64,000 bases of DNA from Pseudoalteromonas tunicata (GCF_002310815.1 NZ_CP011032.1:1404001-1468000); one strand, 5' to 3'; counted from the stretch's first letter, positions 1 through 11,600 are shown. Numbers and translations are program-made. The notes: generated from the letters alone by a model not told the origin.

Positions 1-2109
1 GATCTAAAACAACAGATCCAGCAATGTAAAACCTTACTTGCCAACGAAAAAGCACAGCAACAACAATGTGAGTTGAGGTTAAAACATCAAACCGAACAAT
101 GGCAAGCTGCACAACAAAAGCAACAAGCGCTCAAAGAGCTGTTATTAAACGAACAAGCCCAGTTAGCTGCGTTAGGTGAGGTGTTAGCGCAAAATCAGGG
201 CGATTTAACGGATAGTTTATTTCAGCAGCTGGTGGTCAGTGATGGCTTTGAAACCAGAGTAGAGCAAGCTTTATTGCATTTTAGTGATGCTCAAGTGAGC
301 CAAGTAGCCAATTGGCAAACGCAAATCTCTTTAGTGTGGCCATCATCAGAGCCCGTTTTGGCTGGGTATCGAGCGAAAGCATTAAGTCATGTGATTAAAA
401 GCGGTATTTACCCTGATTTACTCGATCGCATACTGTTACTTGACGATGAAACTCAAACACCGGATTTAACGGATCACTACTGGTTGGCCGCCATTACGCC
501 TTCAGGCATGTTAGTGGGTCGCAATTGGTCTGTGAGTCCCTTTAAAGACGATGCTCAGTCGGTTTTAATTAAAATACGTAAAATAGAGCAACTGACGCAA
601 AGTGTGGCACATAATAGCGAGTTATTAGCGCAATCAAGCTTGCTTGTAGATGAGCTGCAAAAAAAGGTGACAGATCACACCGAGCTGCTTGAGCAAGTCA
701 AAGGGCGCATTCATCACTATGCACAACAAGATGCCAGCGCCCAAACTAAGCACGAAATGCTCACGGCACAACAACAAAATTGGCAATCGCAGTTTAATAG
801 AATAACCCTGCAGTGTGCTGATTTGAGCGAGCAACTTGCGACCATAAACGAAGCGTTAATGGTGCTACAAGCACAATCTGATGAGCATGCATTGCAAAGT
901 GATGAGTACAAACAAGACGCTATATTGGCAGAGCAAGTTTACCAAAATCATAAAATAACCATTAATCAGCAACAACTTGCATTGAGTAATGCGCGCAGTG
1001 TGCTGCACAAGCAGGCACTGACCCTTGAAAATTTAAAAAATGCTGAGCAGTTATTGCAGCAACAGCACGAGTCGATTTTGCAGCAACAGCAATCATTGAC
1101 CCAAGAGCTCAATCATGCCAAACAAGAGTTAGCCAATTTAAGTGAACCGCTTGAAATGTTGGTGATGTCAATCGAAGAGGTCTTGGCTGCTCAAATTGAG
1201 ATTTATGAGCAAAAAACGCAATTGCAGCAACAGCTTGTGACACAGCAGCAACTGTTGGCTGAAAAAGAGCAAAGTTTGCAACATTCGCAGAAACAGTTAC
1301 AGGCACTTGAAAAACAACTTAATGAACAAGAGCTGGCATTACAAGGAAGCCAACTGCGCGCCAATGCCGCACTTGAGCCATTGAGCGAGCTTAATGTTAA
1401 ACTTGTTGATGTATTAGCAGACTTACCAGCTCACAGTACCATCACCAAATGGCAGCAACTGCTTAATACTGTCATTGATAATATTACCGATTTAGGCGCA
1501 ATAAACTTAGCGGCGATTGAAGAGTTTGAACAAGCAAAACAACGAAAACAGTATTTAGATGAGCAATATCAAGATTTAGTCGATGCACTGAGCACGTTAG
1601 AAGGTGCAATCGGTAAAATAGATCGTGAAACAAAACAGCTATTTAAAGCGACATTTGAGCAAATTAACCGAGATTTAGGCGACTTGTTTCCTAAAGTGTT
1701 TGGCGGTGGTCAAGCGTATTTGGAACTGACCAGTGATGATATGCTCGAAAGTGGTGTAACCATTATGGCGCGCCCACCGGGCAAGAAAAACTCTACAATT
1801 CATTTGTTAAGTGGTGGAGAAAAAGCGCTGACCGCATTATCATTGGTATTCTCGATTTTTCGACTTAATCCGGCACCGTTTTGTATGCTCGATGAAGTTG
1901 ATGCACCGTTAGATGACGCCAACGTTGGGCGCTTTTGCCGCTTAGTGGAAGAAATGTCACAAACGGTGCAATTTATTTATATCAGCCATAATAAAGTGGC
2001 GATGGAAATGGCCGGTCGCCTCACTGGGGTGACAATGGCAGAGCCTGGCGTATCGCGAATGGTATCAGTTGATATCGAACAAGCGGTAGAAATGGCAAAA
2101 ACAATTTAA
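1..2109 (+). CDS. smc: SMC chromosome segregation ATPase, C-terminal part (5' end outside window)
   Basis: The reading frame is open from base 1, so the gene starts before the window; about 702 codons are visible. SMC proteins are long coiled-coil ATPases that organise and segregate the chromosome. The visible part holds the hinge region (roughly bases 170-540), a long Gln-rich coiled coil (about 570-1350) and the C-terminal ATPase half. That half has the ABC signature LSGGEKALTALSL near base 1808 and the Walker B/D-loop CMLDEVDAPLDD near 1884. This is the true SMC type, not MukB, which fits Alteromonadales rather than enterobacteria. zipA follows 59 bp downstream on the same strand, and ligA after that. 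Confidence 0.93.
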   Translation, partial: DLKQQIQQCKTLLANEKAQQQQCELRLKHQTEQWQAAQQKQQALKELLLNEQAQLAALGEVLAQNQGDLTDSLFQQLVVSDGFETRVEQALLHFSDAQVSQVANWQTQISLVWPSSEPVLAGYRAKALSHVIKSGIYPDLLDRILLLDDETQTPDLTDHYWLAAITPSGMLVGRNWSVSPFKDDAQSVLIKIRKIEQLTQSVAHNSELLAQSSLLVDELQKKVTDHTELLEQVKGRIHHYAQQDASAQTKHEMLTAQQQNWQSQFNRITLQCADLSEQLATINEALMVLQAQSDEHALQSDEYKQDAILAEQVYQNHKITINQQQLALSNARSVLHKQALTLENLKNAEQLLQQQHESILQQQQSLTQELNHAKQELANLSEPLEMLVMSIEEVLAAQIEIYEQKTQLQQQLVTQQQLLAEKEQSLQHSQKQLQALEKQLNEQELALQGSQLRANAALEPLSELNVKLVDVLADLPAHSTITKWQQLLNTVIDNITDLGAINLAAIEEFEQAKQRKQYLDEQYQDLVDALSTLEGAIGKIDRETKQLFKATFEQINRDLGDLFPKVFGGGQAYLELTSDDMLESGVTIMARPPGKKNSTIHLLSGGEKALTALSLVFSIFRLNPAPFCMLDEVDAPLDDANVGRFCRLVEEMSQTVQFIYISHNKVAMEMAGRLTGVTMAEPGVSRMVSVDIEQAVEMAKTI

Positions 2110-2168
2110 ACAAAGTATATTGTTTGATATTCATATATCATTGGAAATAAACAAATAAAGGTATTCGG

Positions 2169-2906
2169 ATGGCCGACGAGTTAAGATGGGTTTTAGTCAT
2201 AATCAGCGCACTAGTCATTGGTGGATTGCTGTTACATGGGTTGTGGTCTGTTCGCAAAAAAGATCAACAAGATATTCCTGAAACTGTGGATCGTGACCCT
2301 GATACGCAAGATGAACCTGCAATTGTGCTCAATGCCGTGCGTGATGAGCCACAAATGGGTGATTTAGGAATGAATATTAGTGCCAGAGCAAATGAACCGG
2401 CGCTTGATAAAATCGATTTAAATAATCTTGATCCTGATGATGATTATGACATTCCTGCTGAAGAAACGGTAAAAACCGAACCTGCGAAGGACTTACCGTC
2501 AGATTTCATTATTGTCCATCTTCAAATGCCTGAAGGGTTGACTATGCAAGGCGCGTCGTTGCTGCCATTGTTATTAACGCTTGGTTTTAAATACTCAGAA
2601 GAAGGCTTTTTTAATCGTCACGAAGATGCATCAGGCAATGGTGCTGTTTTATTTCGATTAGTTAATATGTACAACCCAGGTACGTTTGATATTGATAATA
2701 TGGAACAGTTAAGCACCGCAGGTGTGAGCCTGTTTATGACCTTACCTTGTGAAGGCGACAGCTTACCGGCGTTTAACATGTTGCACAGCGCAGCTAAAAA
2801 GTTAGCTGATGAATTTGGTGCACAAGTGCTTGATCATAATCGTGACCCTTTAAGTGTGACTATGGTGCGACAATACGTCGAAAAAATTAGAGAGTTTGAT
2901 GCGTAG
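2169..2906 (+). CDS. zipA: Cell division protein ZipA
   Basis: 245 residues. ZipA is a bitopic inner-membrane protein that tethers FtsZ to the membrane at the division site. The sequence begins with a short periplasmic stub and one transmembrane helix (WVLVIISALVIGGLLLHGLW, residues about 7-26). A charged, acidic Asp/Pro-rich linker follows (about 30-110), then a C-terminal globular FtsZ-binding domain (about 110-245, beginning FIIVHLQMPEGLTMQGASLL). The start is the ATG at 2169, with an AAAGG ribosome site 6 bp upstream. Its position between smc and ligA is the usual gammaproteobacterial arrangement. A strong terminator follows, separating it from ligA. Confidence 0.93.
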   Translation: MADELRWVLVIISALVIGGLLLHGLWSVRKKDQQDIPETVDRDPDTQDEPAIVLNAVRDEPQMGDLGMNISARANEPALDKIDLNNLDPDDDYDIPAEETVKTEPAKDLPSDFIIVHLQMPEGLTMQGASLLPLLLTLGFKYSEEGFFNRHEDASGNGAVLFRLVNMYNPGTFDIDNMEQLSTAGVSLFMTLPCEGDSLPAFNMLHSAAKKLADEFGAQVLDHNRDPLSVTMVRQYVEKIREFDA

Positions 2907-2930
2907 TCAAACCCTCGCAATTTAAATATT

Positions 2931-2961
2931 AGCCACCACTTGCTGGTGGCTTTTCGTTTTT
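2931..2961 (+). terminator. Rho-independent terminator after zipA
   Basis: The 8-bp stem AGCCACCA/TGGTGGCT with loop CTTGC is followed by TTTCGTTTTT. It lies 24 bp after the zipA stop. Confidence 0.85.
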
Positions 2962-3010
2962 AGTTTAGAAATAAAGTTGATAGCATCAACACAGCGATAG
3001 CGTAATCTAA

Positions 3011-5374
<2,364 letters not shown>

Positions 5375-5378
<4 letters not shown>

Positions 5379-5878
5379 CAGTATTTGGCCCAGAATATTG
5401 GGATAAACATGGCCTGTATAAAGCGCCAATTGGATTTGTTTTAACCCTTGCAGTATTAATGCGTGCGTATTTAATTTGGATCCTTGCGGCGGTATCTCGC
5501 CAGCCTGAGCTTGATATTATGGGCTTGTTTTATCGCGATAAAGATCAGTTTTTTGTCGCGCTTGCTATTGCTTCTATTTCATTGCCTACTGTCGTGCTTT
5601 ATTTTTTGCGCCGCCCTGATGCAAAACCACATTTAAGACGACCTTGGCGGTTTATGAAATGGCCATTAGTGTGCTGCGCCGTGGTTGATTTGGTGTGGCT
5701 AGTGCTTCAATCGGCTCATAACTATTTTGCGTTTTCGGAATTTATTGCAATACAAGCCATGTTGTTGATTTGGGTGTTGTTATATTTATTTAATAGCCGC
5801 TACTTACCGGTGTTTTTTAAAGATTGGCCAGAGCCTGTGAATGTGGAAAAACCCAATGCAAGCAAAGAAACGAGCTAG
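5375..5878 (+). CDS. DUF2919 (YfeZ-like) inner-membrane protein
   Basis: 167 residues, with a start overlapping the previous stop (ATGA), so the two are translationally coupled. About four transmembrane segments are visible (APIGFVLTLAVLMRAYLIWILA; FFVALAIASISLPTVVLYFL; KWPLVCCAVVDLVWLVL; FIAIQAMLLIWVLLYLF). The N-terminus with YWDKHGLYKAP and the overall layout resemble DUF2919/YfeZ proteins of gammaproteobacteria. Their function is not known. The gene ends in two hairpins that separate it from the convergent receiver/TPR gene. Confidence 0.78.
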
Positions 5879-5891
5879 AGCCTTTCATCAA

Positions 5892-5937
5892 AATAAACGC
5901 GCTGTTTATTAAGCCCTAAACGTTTACCGATAGGGCT
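5892..5937. terminator. Two adjacent hairpins between convergent genes
   Basis: AATAAAC/GTTTATT (5892-5910) and AGCCCTA/TAGGGCT (5912-5937) sit between the DUF2919 gene and the convergent minus-strand gene. They probably act as a bidirectional terminator. The T-tracts are short. Confidence 0.5.
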
Positions 5938-7558
5938 ATAAACCTATTTGTTGTAGTTGCTCTTTTATTTTGTCGTAACGTACACGTTGGTCGTTATCTA
6001 AGCGGCTATTTTCGATGGTTTTAGTGCATCGGCCGATTAATTCGCTATTAAAGGTTTGGCCGCTGCGACTCGCATTTAAAATACATTGCAGTAAATTAAG
6101 GGCGATGCTTTGATTACGTGGCATAACGCGAAACGCTTGGCTAAAAGTTTCAACCGCTTGTTGATATTTGCCTGATTGATATTGTTTTACCGCGGTATTA
6201 TTAAGCTCTCGTGGCCCGTGTTTAATGTCTTCTCGTTCTTGTTTTTCTTGACTGATATACGCAATAAAAGTGGAGTCTTTCACTGGATATTTAGCGCAGT
6301 GCTCAGCAATTTTTTCAAATAATTCAGAGGCACGTTGATGAAAGCCTAACTCATGCAGGGCTTTTGCTTTATCGAGCGTATCATCAACCGAGCGAATAGG
6401 GCCGTCATCTTCAACCAGTTGGTTGATTAAAGCGACCGCTTTGTCGCGTTCATCTTTTAAATAATGCAAGCGTGCCCTGACAATGTCGAGTTGCTCTTGG
6501 GTATCTGCATCAGGAAATTGTTGTTTTAGTTCACTCAGATATTCCATGGTTTGACGGGTCAAACGGGTAATTAATTCAGATTGCTCCGTTGTTAAGGCGT
6601 AATCAACGCCTGCGCGGGCGACATTGAGGTAAATATCGGGGCAATCATGGATAGAGTGTTTGGCAAACTTCAATATCGCACGATTGGTATCGTAATGCTG
6701 TTCATAATCATGATTTAACCTAGCAACATTCACTAAGGTATTTTGCCTTACAATATTTCGAGGCGACATATCTGTGGCCGAACTTAAATAAATTTGCGCC
6801 TCGTTGTAATTTTTTAAATGCAGTTCTAACTTTCCAAGTAAATCAAACGCGACTAATTTGGTTTCAGGGCGCTCAACCATGGACTCTAATAATGAGCGAG
6901 CGAGCTGATATTCATGATTTGCAATCAGGGATTCAACAAGGCCCACTTTGGCCCAGGTGAATTTTTGTAGATTTAATACTGATTTAAAAAATTCCTTTGC
7001 TTCGGCAAAGCGATTAAGTTTGATCAGTAACTCTCCTTTTAAGCGCAGCAAAATAGGCGAGTAGGACGTCATGGTTTGGCCGTTTAAATTGGCTTCGATG
7101 TACTTTAAGGCTTTGGAATAGTTTTCGACATCAATGAAGTCGTAGATTTTAGCGAGTGCCCGTTTACGTTTAAGTAAGCGCTCAATACGGGTGCTCAGTT
7201 CTCGCAAGACAAAGGGTTTAGCTAAAAAGTCATCGGGCTGCAGTTCAACCACACTGCGTACCAGGCTGGCATCAGTTTCGGCACTAATAAAAATAAAACC
7301 GGTGGATTGGCGAACAAGACGCTTCTTTTTGAGTTCTTCGTAGAGGTGGTAACCGTCTTTATCGCGGCCAAGATTGTAGGAGCAGAGAATTAAATCGAAC
7401 TTTTGTTTTTCACATAAGCGAATAGCAGAGTGGGCGTGTTCGGCGCAAGTCAGCTCTCTAAAACCAATGCTTTCAAGCGATTGCTTCATGTAAATTTGAG
7501 CAAGTGGTTGATCATCAACGATCAGAACTTTTGATTGAAAGAGAGTTTTACCAGCCAT
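5936..7558 (-). CDS. Receiver-domain/TPR protein with a non-canonical receiver (Asp to Ser)
   Basis: 540 residues. An N-terminal CheY-like receiver domain (about 8-130) is followed by a long TPR-type helical repeat region (about 140-540). The acidic pair DD at 15-16 and the lysine of FLAKPF are present. The residue expected to be the phosphorylated aspartate is Ser60 (in DLILCSYNL), so ordinary aspartyl phosphorylation is unlikely. In related response-regulator/TPR proteins of marine gammaproteobacteria the TPR part is thought to mediate protein contacts. There is no DNA-binding output domain and no neighbouring histidine kinase. It could be a pseudo-receiver scaffold. Start is ATG 7558. Confidence 0.85.
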   Translation of the reverse strand: MAGKTLFQSKVLIVDDQPLAQIYMKQSLESIGFRELTCAEHAHSAIRLCEKQKFDLILCSYNLGRDKDGYHLYEELKKKRLVRQSTGFIFISAETDASLVRSVVELQPDDFLAKPFVLRELSTRIERLLKRKRALAKIYDFIDVENYSKALKYIEANLNGQTMTSYSPILLRLKGELLIKLNRFAEAKEFFKSVLNLQKFTWAKVGLVESLIANHEYQLARSLLESMVERPETKLVAFDLLGKLELHLKNYNEAQIYLSSATDMSPRNIVRQNTLVNVARLNHDYEQHYDTNRAILKFAKHSIHDCPDIYLNVARAGVDYALTTEQSELITRLTRQTMEYLSELKQQFPDADTQEQLDIVRARLHYLKDERDKAVALINQLVEDDGPIRSVDDTLDKAKALHELGFHQRASELFEKIAEHCAKYPVKDSTFIAYISQEKQEREDIKHGPRELNNTAVKQYQSGKYQQAVETFSQAFRVMPRNQSIALNLLQCILNASRSGQTFNSELIGRCTKTIENSRLDNDQRVRYDKIKEQLQQIGL

Positions 7559-7710
7559 CGCAGCTATTGATTATGAACGCGTATTTATGAATATATAAAA
7601 CAGTTCTAAAAGTAGCAAGGTTTAATATAAGTGTAATAGTGAAATAGTTGAATTAAAACAGATGGTTACGGTAATTATATATTTAAACGAAGGAGTTTGA
7701 TGCCTTAATG

Positions 7711-7786
7711 TGGTGGGTGATACTGGACTTGAACCAGTGACCCTCGCCTTGTAAGGGCGATGCTCTCCCAACTGAGCTAATCACCC
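7711..7786 (-). tRNA. tRNA-Val (anticodon TAC), variant acceptor stem
   Basis: 76 nt with encoded CCA. The anticodon loop is CTTACAA. The acceptor stem is GGGTGAT/ATCACCC, whereas the other six copies have GGGTCGT/ACGACCC. The two changes are compensated, so the molecule still folds. It is the promoter-distal member of the seven-gene array. Confidence 0.97.
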
Positions 7787-7807
7787 ACATTAAGGTATTT
7801 GATTACA

Positions 7808-7883
7808 TGGTGGGTCGTACTGGACTTGAACCAGTGACCCTCGCCTTGTAAGGGCGATGCTCTCCCAACTGAGCTAACGACCC
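7808..7883 (-). tRNA. tRNA-Val (anticodon TAC)
   Basis: 76 nt, CCA encoded, anticodon loop CTTACAA. Identical to the next five copies. Confidence 0.97.
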
Positions 7884-7922
7884 CAAGTAATCAATTTTCT
7901 TTACGGAAACCATTTAAGTAAA

Positions 7923-7998
7923 TGGTGGGTCGTACTGGACTTGAACCAGTGACCCTCGCCTTGTAAGGGCGATGCTCTCCCAACTGAGCTAACGACCC
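7923..7998 (-). tRNA. tRNA-Val (anticodon TAC)
   Basis: 76 nt, CCA encoded. Same sequence as its neighbours, with a short AT-rich spacer. Confidence 0.97.
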
Positions 7999-8014
7999 GT
8001 AAAGAGTATCTAAA

Positions 8015-8090
8015 TGGTGGGTCGTACTGGACTTGAACCAGTGACCCTCGCCTTGTAAGGGCGATGCTCTCCCAACTGAGCTAACGACCC
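8015..8090 (-). tRNA. tRNA-Val (anticodon TAC)
   Basis: 76 nt, CCA encoded. Array member with a 16-bp spacer to the neighbour on its left. Confidence 0.97.
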
Positions 8091-8108
8091 ATTTAGATAA
8101 GTGTAATT

Positions 8109-8184
8109 TGGTGGGTCGTACTGGACTTGAACCAGTGACCCTCGCCTTGTAAGGGCGATGCTCTCCCAACTGAGCTAACGACCC
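8109..8184 (-). tRNA. tRNA-Val (anticodon TAC)
   Basis: 76 nt, CCA encoded. Array member, sequence identical to its neighbours. Confidence 0.97.
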
Positions 8185-8204
8185 AAATTACAGGGTGTTT
8201 CTTA

Positions 8205-8280
8205 TGGTGGGTCGTACTGGACTTGAACCAGTGACCCTCGCCTTGTAAGGGCGATGCTCTCCCAACTGAGCTAACGACCC
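8205..8280 (-). tRNA. tRNA-Val (anticodon TAC)
   Basis: 76 nt, CCA encoded. Array member, sequence identical to its neighbours. Confidence 0.97.
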
Positions 8281-8299
8281 ATAAGAAACTTAAATTAAG

Positions 8300-8375
8300 T
8301 GGTGGGTCGTACTGGACTTGAACCAGTGACCCTCGCCTTGTAAGGGCGATGCTCTCCCAACTGAGCTAACGACCC
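8300..8375 (-). tRNA. tRNA-Val (anticodon TAC), promoter-proximal copy
   Basis: 76 nt, CCA encoded. First gene of the array in transcription order, just downstream of a strong promoter. Confidence 0.97.
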
Positions 8376-8436
8376 GCTTAATTTAATCAGTGCATGAAAA
8401 AGGTTAAAACCTGATATCGCTGCTCTGTGGGGCGCT

Positions 8437-8464
8437 ATTATAGATAGACTTGTTTTAGAGTCAA
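8437..8464 (-). promoter_or_regulatory. Sigma-70 promoter of the tRNA-Val array
   Basis: On the minus strand, TTGACT (8459-8464) and TATAAT (8437-8442) are spaced by 16 bp and followed by the GC-rich discriminator AGCGCCCC. Such discriminators are typical of stable-RNA promoters under stringent control. The rest of 8376-8678 holds no recognisable gene. Confidence 0.85.
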
Positions 8465-8678
8465 TACTAGATTGTCAATTTTTAGTTTGAATGCGGATTA
8501 ATTGAGCAACTTAAAAATTTTTGCTGGTAGAATAATCAAACTGAGAATTTTTTCAACAATTTAGCTCAGCAATACAAGTGACTAAACAGTTATATAAGTG
8601 TGTTTGTTTTACTCTAATGCGCGGCATTTTTATATTCAGGTGGGTGATAGGCCCACCTAAATATAAATTAAAGCTGCT

Positions 8679-10394
8679 TTATTTGGCTGCGACTGAGGCT
8701 GTTTTAGTGCTAACAGTAAAGTCGGTGTTCATTATTGTATCAACAAAGTGCCAAGTACTTTTTGCTTGTTGGTGATTAAATTCCATCACCATAAAACCAC
8801 GCTGGGTAATATTAGCAAATCGTAAGTCTTCGACTAAAAAGGTCAGACCGCGCTCAAATTGTTTGGCGGTAGGCTGGTCTAAACCTAAATAATATTCAAG
8901 GCCAGGAGAGCTTACCGATGCGGTTGCAAATTCAAAACCGACATTATTGCCATGCATATCGGTGAGTTGGCCTGCCCATGCATTATGTGTATCGCCAGCA
9001 AGCACCACTAAATTTTTATTAAATTCACGGGCTATGGCGAGAATTTGCTCTCGTTCAATTGGATAACCGTCCCACGCATCTAAATTATAAGGGGCCACGG
9101 TATTGATCCTCGCAAGTTCTGTAGTGGTTAAACTTGGGTCGCGGCTAATTTGGCGAGTTTTAATGTCAGCTAATTGTTGAAACTGGGTCGCAATACTTGC
9201 ACTTGGGTTGGCGAGGCTTGCTAATAACTCGGCAGGGATATTCATTTTAGTCATCAGTATTTGCTGACCCAATACTTGCCAGGTTGCATCAGAGGTGGCC
9301 ATATGAGTTTGTAGCCAATTAAGCTGGCTCTGACCGAGTAAATCACGACTTGGGTTAGATAAATCTGCAATAAAACCCTGTTGGTCGAGCTGACCTGTCA
9401 TAGGGTCAATATAATCGGCATATTCAAGCGGCTTTACTCTGAACTCGTGTCGGGTATCGAGCATATATAAAGCAACAAGATCACCAAATTGAAAATGACG
9501 ATATAAAGATTCAGTAAAGTCCTTAACATAAGGGCGAATAGGCATCCATTCAAAGTAGGCTTGCAGCGCCGCGTTTTGACGTGTTTTATAGTCGCCTTCA
9601 TCGGCATTGTGATTTTCTGCACCCTCATTATATGCATCGTTTGCTACTTCGTGATCGTCCCAAATAGCAATAAAGGCTGCTTTAGCATGTAATGCTTGTA
9701 AATTAACATCGCCTCTATAAAGGGCGTATCGTTTACGGTAATCATCAAGCGTCAATAATTCATTGGCGTTATCGGCCGCTAAACTACGATTTAGCTCCTG
9801 AGCATGCTCGGTTGCGTAACCACCCATACCATATTCATAAATGTAATCACCAAGATGAACAACAGCATCAAGCTCAGTAAGTTCGAGTGCTGCTTTATAT
9901 ACATTAAAATGCCCAGCAGGGTAATTAGCACATGAAAAGACCGCCAGTTTAACATTTGATACATTATTAATAGGTAAGGTTTTGAATTGGCCTGTGGCTG
10001 TGCTCGCAAATTCAGTTGAGAAACGATAATAGTAATGAGTATTTGCATTTAAGCCCGATACATCAATTTTAATGGTGTAGTCTTTGCTGGCAAGCGCAGT
10101 TGTTGTTTCATTGAGTACTCGCTGCGTAAAGTTGGTATCGGTGGCCACTTCAACCAAGACTTGTACTGAGCTTGGTGTGCCTTGTGGTGTAACTCGAGTC
10201 CAAATAATCGCTTTGTCAGTAAGTGGGTCGCCACTGGCAATACCATGGTCAAATTGGGTTTTAAAGCCGTTATCAATTTTTTGTTGGTCGTCATCATCAT
10301 TTGATGAACAGCCACTAAGCGCGATAAGTGTTGTTACAGAGCCTACGCCCATTAAAGACGCTTTTAAGAAAGCGCGACGATTTATTGTTTTCAT
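8679..10394 (-). CDS. phoD: PhoD-family alkaline phosphatase, Tat-exported lipoprotein
   Basis: 571 residues from the ATG at 10394, chosen because it begins with a twin-arginine signal (NRRAFLKASLMG) and has AAAGAGATA upstream. A lipobox (LSGC) after the hydrophobic stretch suggests a Tat-secreted lipoprotein. PhoD enzymes are Ca/Fe-dependent phosphodiesterase/phosphomonoesterases that release phosphate outside the cytoplasm. The metal-site motifs HLGDYIYEYG, WDDHEVANDAY and LAGDTHNAW are all present in the expected order. The N-terminal Fn3-like PhoD_N domain (ASGDPLTDKAIIWTRVTP) is also seen. It stands alone between two tRNA arrays, and no Pho box was identified. Confidence 0.92.
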   Translation of the reverse strand: MKTINRRAFLKASLMGVGSVTTLIALSGCSSNDDDDQQKIDNGFKTQFDHGIASGDPLTDKAIIWTRVTPQGTPSSVQVLVEVATDTNFTQRVLNETTTALASKDYTIKIDVSGLNANTHYYYRFSTEFASTATGQFKTLPINNVSNVKLAVFSCANYPAGHFNVYKAALELTELDAVVHLGDYIYEYGMGGYATEHAQELNRSLAADNANELLTLDDYRKRYALYRGDVNLQALHAKAAFIAIWDDHEVANDAYNEGAENHNADEGDYKTRQNAALQAYFEWMPIRPYVKDFTESLYRHFQFGDLVALYMLDTRHEFRVKPLEYADYIDPMTGQLDQQGFIADLSNPSRDLLGQSQLNWLQTHMATSDATWQVLGQQILMTKMNIPAELLASLANPSASIATQFQQLADIKTRQISRDPSLTTTELARINTVAPYNLDAWDGYPIEREQILAIAREFNKNLVVLAGDTHNAWAGQLTDMHGNNVGFEFATASVSSPGLEYYLGLDQPTAKQFERGLTFLVEDLRFANITQRGFMVMEFNHQQAKSTWHFVDTIMNTDFTVSTKTASVAAK

Positions 10395-10825
10395 TATTAT
10401 CTCTTTGTTAATGACAGATATGTTCCTTAAAATACCATTCGAATATGACATATATTTTATCTGGTCGAACCTGATTGTCGTAAAAAGACAAATAATAGGG
10501 CGCTTAAAGCGAGCACGTTATAAAAGCGCATGGTTTAACGTTGGTTTATGGCTTTAATCTATAAAATAGCGTGGGGCGATTCTTAATAGCACGCTTAAAT
10601 TTGCAAGCTTGATTGAAGATAAATCGCCTAACATAGTGTTAAATGAGCGGTTTTTATTATCCCCGAAGGCACAGAATGCAACGCTTTGTATAACTTATCA
10701 CCATCTTGTTGAAAAATGACGCATTTAAACAATGTTGCATAAAAAATTGTTGACTTTAAATTGGCTGCTGCATAGAATGCGCCCCGCACTCAGCAATACA
10801 TTTAGATGTTTTGCAAGGTATATAT
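10395..10825. other. Intergenic region upstream of phoD and the Ala/Glu tRNA array
   Basis: No gene is supported here. The left part is the phoD leader and the right end holds the tRNA promoter listed separately. Confidence 0.6.
10750..10778 (+). promoter_or_regulatory. Sigma-70 promoter of the tRNA-Ala/Glu array
   Basis: TTGACT (10750-10755) and TAGAAT (10773-10778) with a 17-bp spacer, followed by the GC-rich discriminator GCGCCCC. Confidence 0.82.
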
Positions 10826-10901
10826 GGGGCTATAGCTCAGCTGGGAGAGCGCTTCGCTGGCAGTGAAGAGGTCTGCGGTTCGATCCCGCATAGCTCCACC
10901 A
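10826..10901 (+). tRNA. tRNA-Ala (anticodon GGC)
   Basis: 76 nt, CCA encoded, anticodon loop CTGGCAG. First of three identical Ala genes in the array. Confidence 0.97.
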
Positions 10902-10949
10902 ATATACCTGATTGTAATGTCCTAGTGATACACGCTTAATAAGCACTGT

Positions 10950-11025
10950 GTCCCCATCGTCTAGAGGCCTAGGACACCGCCCTTTCACGGCGGTAACAGG
11001 GGTTCGAATCCCCTTGGGGACGCCA
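10950..11025 (+). tRNA. tRNA-Glu (anticodon TTC)
   Basis: 76 nt, ends GCCA, anticodon loop CTTTCAC. Confidence 0.97.
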
Positions 11026-11112
11026 ATTTTAATTAGCCTCGAGTGTTAATTAGAGTTAAAAAGTCAACTCATATGGTACATGTCCTAGTGATACACGCTT
11101 AATAAGCACTGT

Positions 11113-11188
11113 GTCCCCATCGTCTAGAGGCCTAGGACACCGCCCTTTCACGGCGGTAACAGGGGTTCGAATCCCCTTGGGGACGCCA
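11113..11188 (+). tRNA. tRNA-Glu (anticodon TTC)
   Basis: 76 nt, identical to the preceding Glu copy. Preceded by the same leader sequence. Confidence 0.97.
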
Positions 11189-11219
11189 CTTAATTTATTA
11201 AGTGAGTTCAAATTTGCTT

Positions 11220-11295
11220 GGGGCTATAGCTCAGCTGGGAGAGCGCTTCGCTGGCAGTGAAGAGGTCTGCGGTTCGATCCCGCATAGCTCCACCA
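11220..11295 (+). tRNA. tRNA-Ala (anticodon GGC)
   Basis: 76 nt, CCA encoded, identical to the first Ala copy. Confidence 0.97.
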
Positions 11296-11343
11296 ATATA
11301 CCTGATTGTAATGTCCTAGTGATACACGCTTAATAAGCACTGT

Positions 11344-11419
11344 GTCCCCATCGTCTAGAGGCCTAGGACACCGCCCTTTCACGGCGGTAACAGGGGTTCG
11401 AATCCCCTTGGGGACGCCA
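11344..11419 (+). tRNA. tRNA-Glu (anticodon TTC)
   Basis: 76 nt, identical to the other Glu copies. Confidence 0.97.
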
Positions 11420-11524
11420 CTTTATTCACGAAAGTGAGTAGGGTAACGTTTACTCGTATGGTAAGAGTTTAAATAACCAGTCCTAGTGACACAGTTTTAT
11501 CGGTTTAATCACCAAGAATTCTGC

Positions 11525-11600
11525 GTCCCCATCGTCTAGAGGCCTAGGACACCGCCCTTTCACGGCGGTAACAGGGGTTCGAATCCCCTTGGGGACGCCA
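11525..11600 (+). tRNA. tRNA-Glu (anticodon TTC)
   Basis: 76 nt, identical to the other Glu copies. Its leader is more diverged. Confidence 0.97.

Larger units (their letters stand above)
10826..11025 (+). repeat. Duplicated Ala-Glu tRNA unit (second copy 11220-11419)
   Basis: The Ala gene, its 48-bp spacer and the following Glu gene recur at 11220-11419 with the spacer unchanged by eye. The leader TCCTAGTGATACACGC also precedes the Glu gene at 11113. This is a recent tandem amplification of the tRNA operon. Confidence 0.9.

Noticed and set aside
7891..8169. A 92-codon minus-strand frame with repeated GEHRPYKARVTGSSPVRPT
   Set aside because: It is read straight through three tRNA-Val genes; a known artefact of tRNA arrays.
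7711..8375. CRISPR-like pattern of regular repeats with short spacers (also at 41056-41429)
   Set aside because: The repeats are 76-77 bp and fold as complete tRNAs with anticodons and CCA. They are not CRISPR units.
10084..10557. A 157-codon plus-strand frame
   Set aside because: Antisense to the phoD 5' end with no ribosome site; the opposite strand has a clear Tat signal and family motifs.
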